Positions 63,342-64,000 of a stretch of 64,000 nt of DNA are shown here, piece after piece; within the stretch, counting starts at the first letter, position 1, and every line of letters begins with the position of its first letter. The stretch lies in NCBI RefSeq assembly GCF_004028095.1, contig NZ_SBHM01000006.1:496001-560000 (forward strand), in the 5' to 3' direction. The position numbers and the translations under genes are program-made. Source of the DNA: Paenarthrobacter ureafaciens (GTDB lineage: Bacteria; Actinomycetota; Actinomycetes; Actinomycetales; Micrococcaceae). The notes beneath the pieces are model-generated. The model saw nothing but the letters and a program-made list of their open reading frames with translations, had not been told where the DNA came from and did not search any database.

Positions 63342-63878
63342 CTATTTCGCTCCGGCAGCTTTTAGCCACTTGGTAAAGACGGCAGCCTGCGGCGCCAAAG
63401 GAGCCAAGGCCAGGGCACCTTTCACTATCGGGACGCCGTAGGCGGCCAGTGCCGCATTGAGGGTGCGCGGGTCAGTTCGGGTGCACGCCCGGATGATCCG
63501 GAGGCACAATTCGGTCTGTTGTCCGGCGGGAGCCCCCGCCGCCACAGCGACGTTAACTGCCGCAGTTTCCTCCGCCGTCAGGACATGGGCCCCAGCACCG
63601 ACGTAAGCCACCAAGCAGTCAGTGATGCGCAGGTAACGGGTAGACGCCCACACCTCTTCCAAGCTGGAGAACTTGCCGATCAGGCTCCCGTCAGCGGCCG
63701 TGCATGTGAACTGGTATCTCACCAGCGGTTCCGGTCTCTCCTTGGCAACTTTGTCATCACCTGCCACGACCGGTGCCATGTCAAGGGCGGAGGTTTGGGA
63801 CGAATCAATTTTGGTTCCTGAGCAACCGGCCAAAGCAATCGTTGCAACGCCGAGCTGAAGAACACTGCGCCTGCGCAT
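63342..63878 (-). CDS. Twin-arginine lipoprotein, function unknown
   Basis: 178 residues from ATG 63878. RRRSVLQLGVATIALAGC has a twin-arginine-type start and a lipobox with Cys, so it is probably exported by Tat and lipid-anchored. The mature part (TDCLVAYVGAGAHVLTAEET, ELCLRIIRACTRTD) contains several Cys that could form disulfides. No family recognised. A GTG two codons upstream is an alternative start. Convergent with the ceramidase-like gene. Confidence 0.7.
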   Translation of the reverse strand: MRRRSVLQLGVATIALAGCSGTKIDSSQTSALDMAPVVAGDDKVAKERPEPLVRYQFTCTAADGSLIGKFSSLEEVWASTRYLRITDCLVAYVGAGAHVLTAEETAAVNVAVAAGAPAGQQTELCLRIIRACTRTDPRTLNAALAAYGVPIVKGALALAPLAPQAAVFTKWLKAAGAK

Positions 63879-64000
63879 GTCCACCGAGGGATCCCCACTT
63901 CATTCGGATGCTCCCCAGCTCCGCATGCATTGGTTATTCGCCCCACGCCGTTTCCGGCTGCGTCTCCCTACATCTTCCCCCAAATTCCGCATTTGTCACT

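Noticed and set aside
1..64000. Mobile elements, prophage, CRISPR
   Set aside because: No transposase, integrase, phage gene or spaced direct repeats were seen; the two tandem repeat arrays are too short and contiguous for CRISPR.

Overview
This window is a stretch of high-GC actinobacterial chromosome. It most likely comes from Micrococcaceae of the Arthrobacter/Paenarthrobacter type. The evidence is the fused 2-oxoglutarate decarboxylase/dehydrogenase Kgd, a SigR/RsrA-type redox sigma/anti-sigma pair, a Rho protein with a long Arg/Glu-rich insertion, the 24-residue ribosomal protein bL37, a SAM-IV-like riboswitch, and many leaderless genes whose start codon lies 6-7 nt after a TAnnnT -10 box. 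I see no insertion sequence, prophage, integrase or CRISPR array. Gene names come from reading the translations by eye; no database search was run.

Layout. 1-8303 (minus): argS, lysA, hom, thrC and thrB are packed almost without gaps (Arg-tRNA charging plus the aspartate-family Lys/Thr pathway), followed by rho, which is cut by the window edge. 8527-11380 (plus): a three-gene flavin electron-transfer unit made of an FMN-binding lipoprotein, ApbE and a membrane RnfD-like/ferredoxin-reductase fusion. 11462-15572: tRNA-Arg(CCG), a protealysin-like M4 peptidase with a partner resembling its inhibitor emfourin, a GlxA-type regulator, a 56-residue membrane protein and a WYL regulator. 15586-19569: the HrpA helicase. 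19579-23906: sseA, an alcohol dehydrogenase and a HIT protein, divergent from a Cds1-like cysteine desulfhydrase and followed by an MBL hydrolase. 23999-27423: Zur with a ZnuABC-type zinc importer and a perfect 19-bp Zur-like palindrome. 27448-29870: two CNNM/CorC-type membrane proteins.

30349-41860: kgd; an SGNH-like protein lacking catalytic residues; a DUF4097/PadR pair under a twin palindrome; bL37; sigR-rsrA with a perfect SigR-type promoter; doxX; aroA; rsgA; hisN. 42028-45255: a SAM riboswitch, a SufS/CsdA-like enzyme, a methyltransferase and a DtxR regulator. 45274-48192: a DHA2-type drug exporter, a small putative zinc-site protein and a trypsin-like PDZ protease with no export signal. 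48439-53967: the cell-division and ribosome-rescue block ssrA, smpB, M23 hydrolase, ftsX, ftsE and prfB. 54035-58677: a compact Tad pilus operon. 58957-63878: a secreted GH25 lysozyme with duplicated VCBS repeats, a neutral-ceramidase-like enzyme and a twin-arginine lipoprotein.

Several units look functionally coupled. The FMN lipoprotein, ApbE and RnfD-like fusion could move electrons from NAD(P)H across the membrane. The protease and emfourin form an enzyme/inhibitor pair. FtsEX and the M23 hydrolase fit divisome-controlled peptidoglycan cleavage. SmpB and tmRNA rescue stalled ribosomes. Zur and its box would set zinc uptake. SigR/RsrA appears to control its own transcription.
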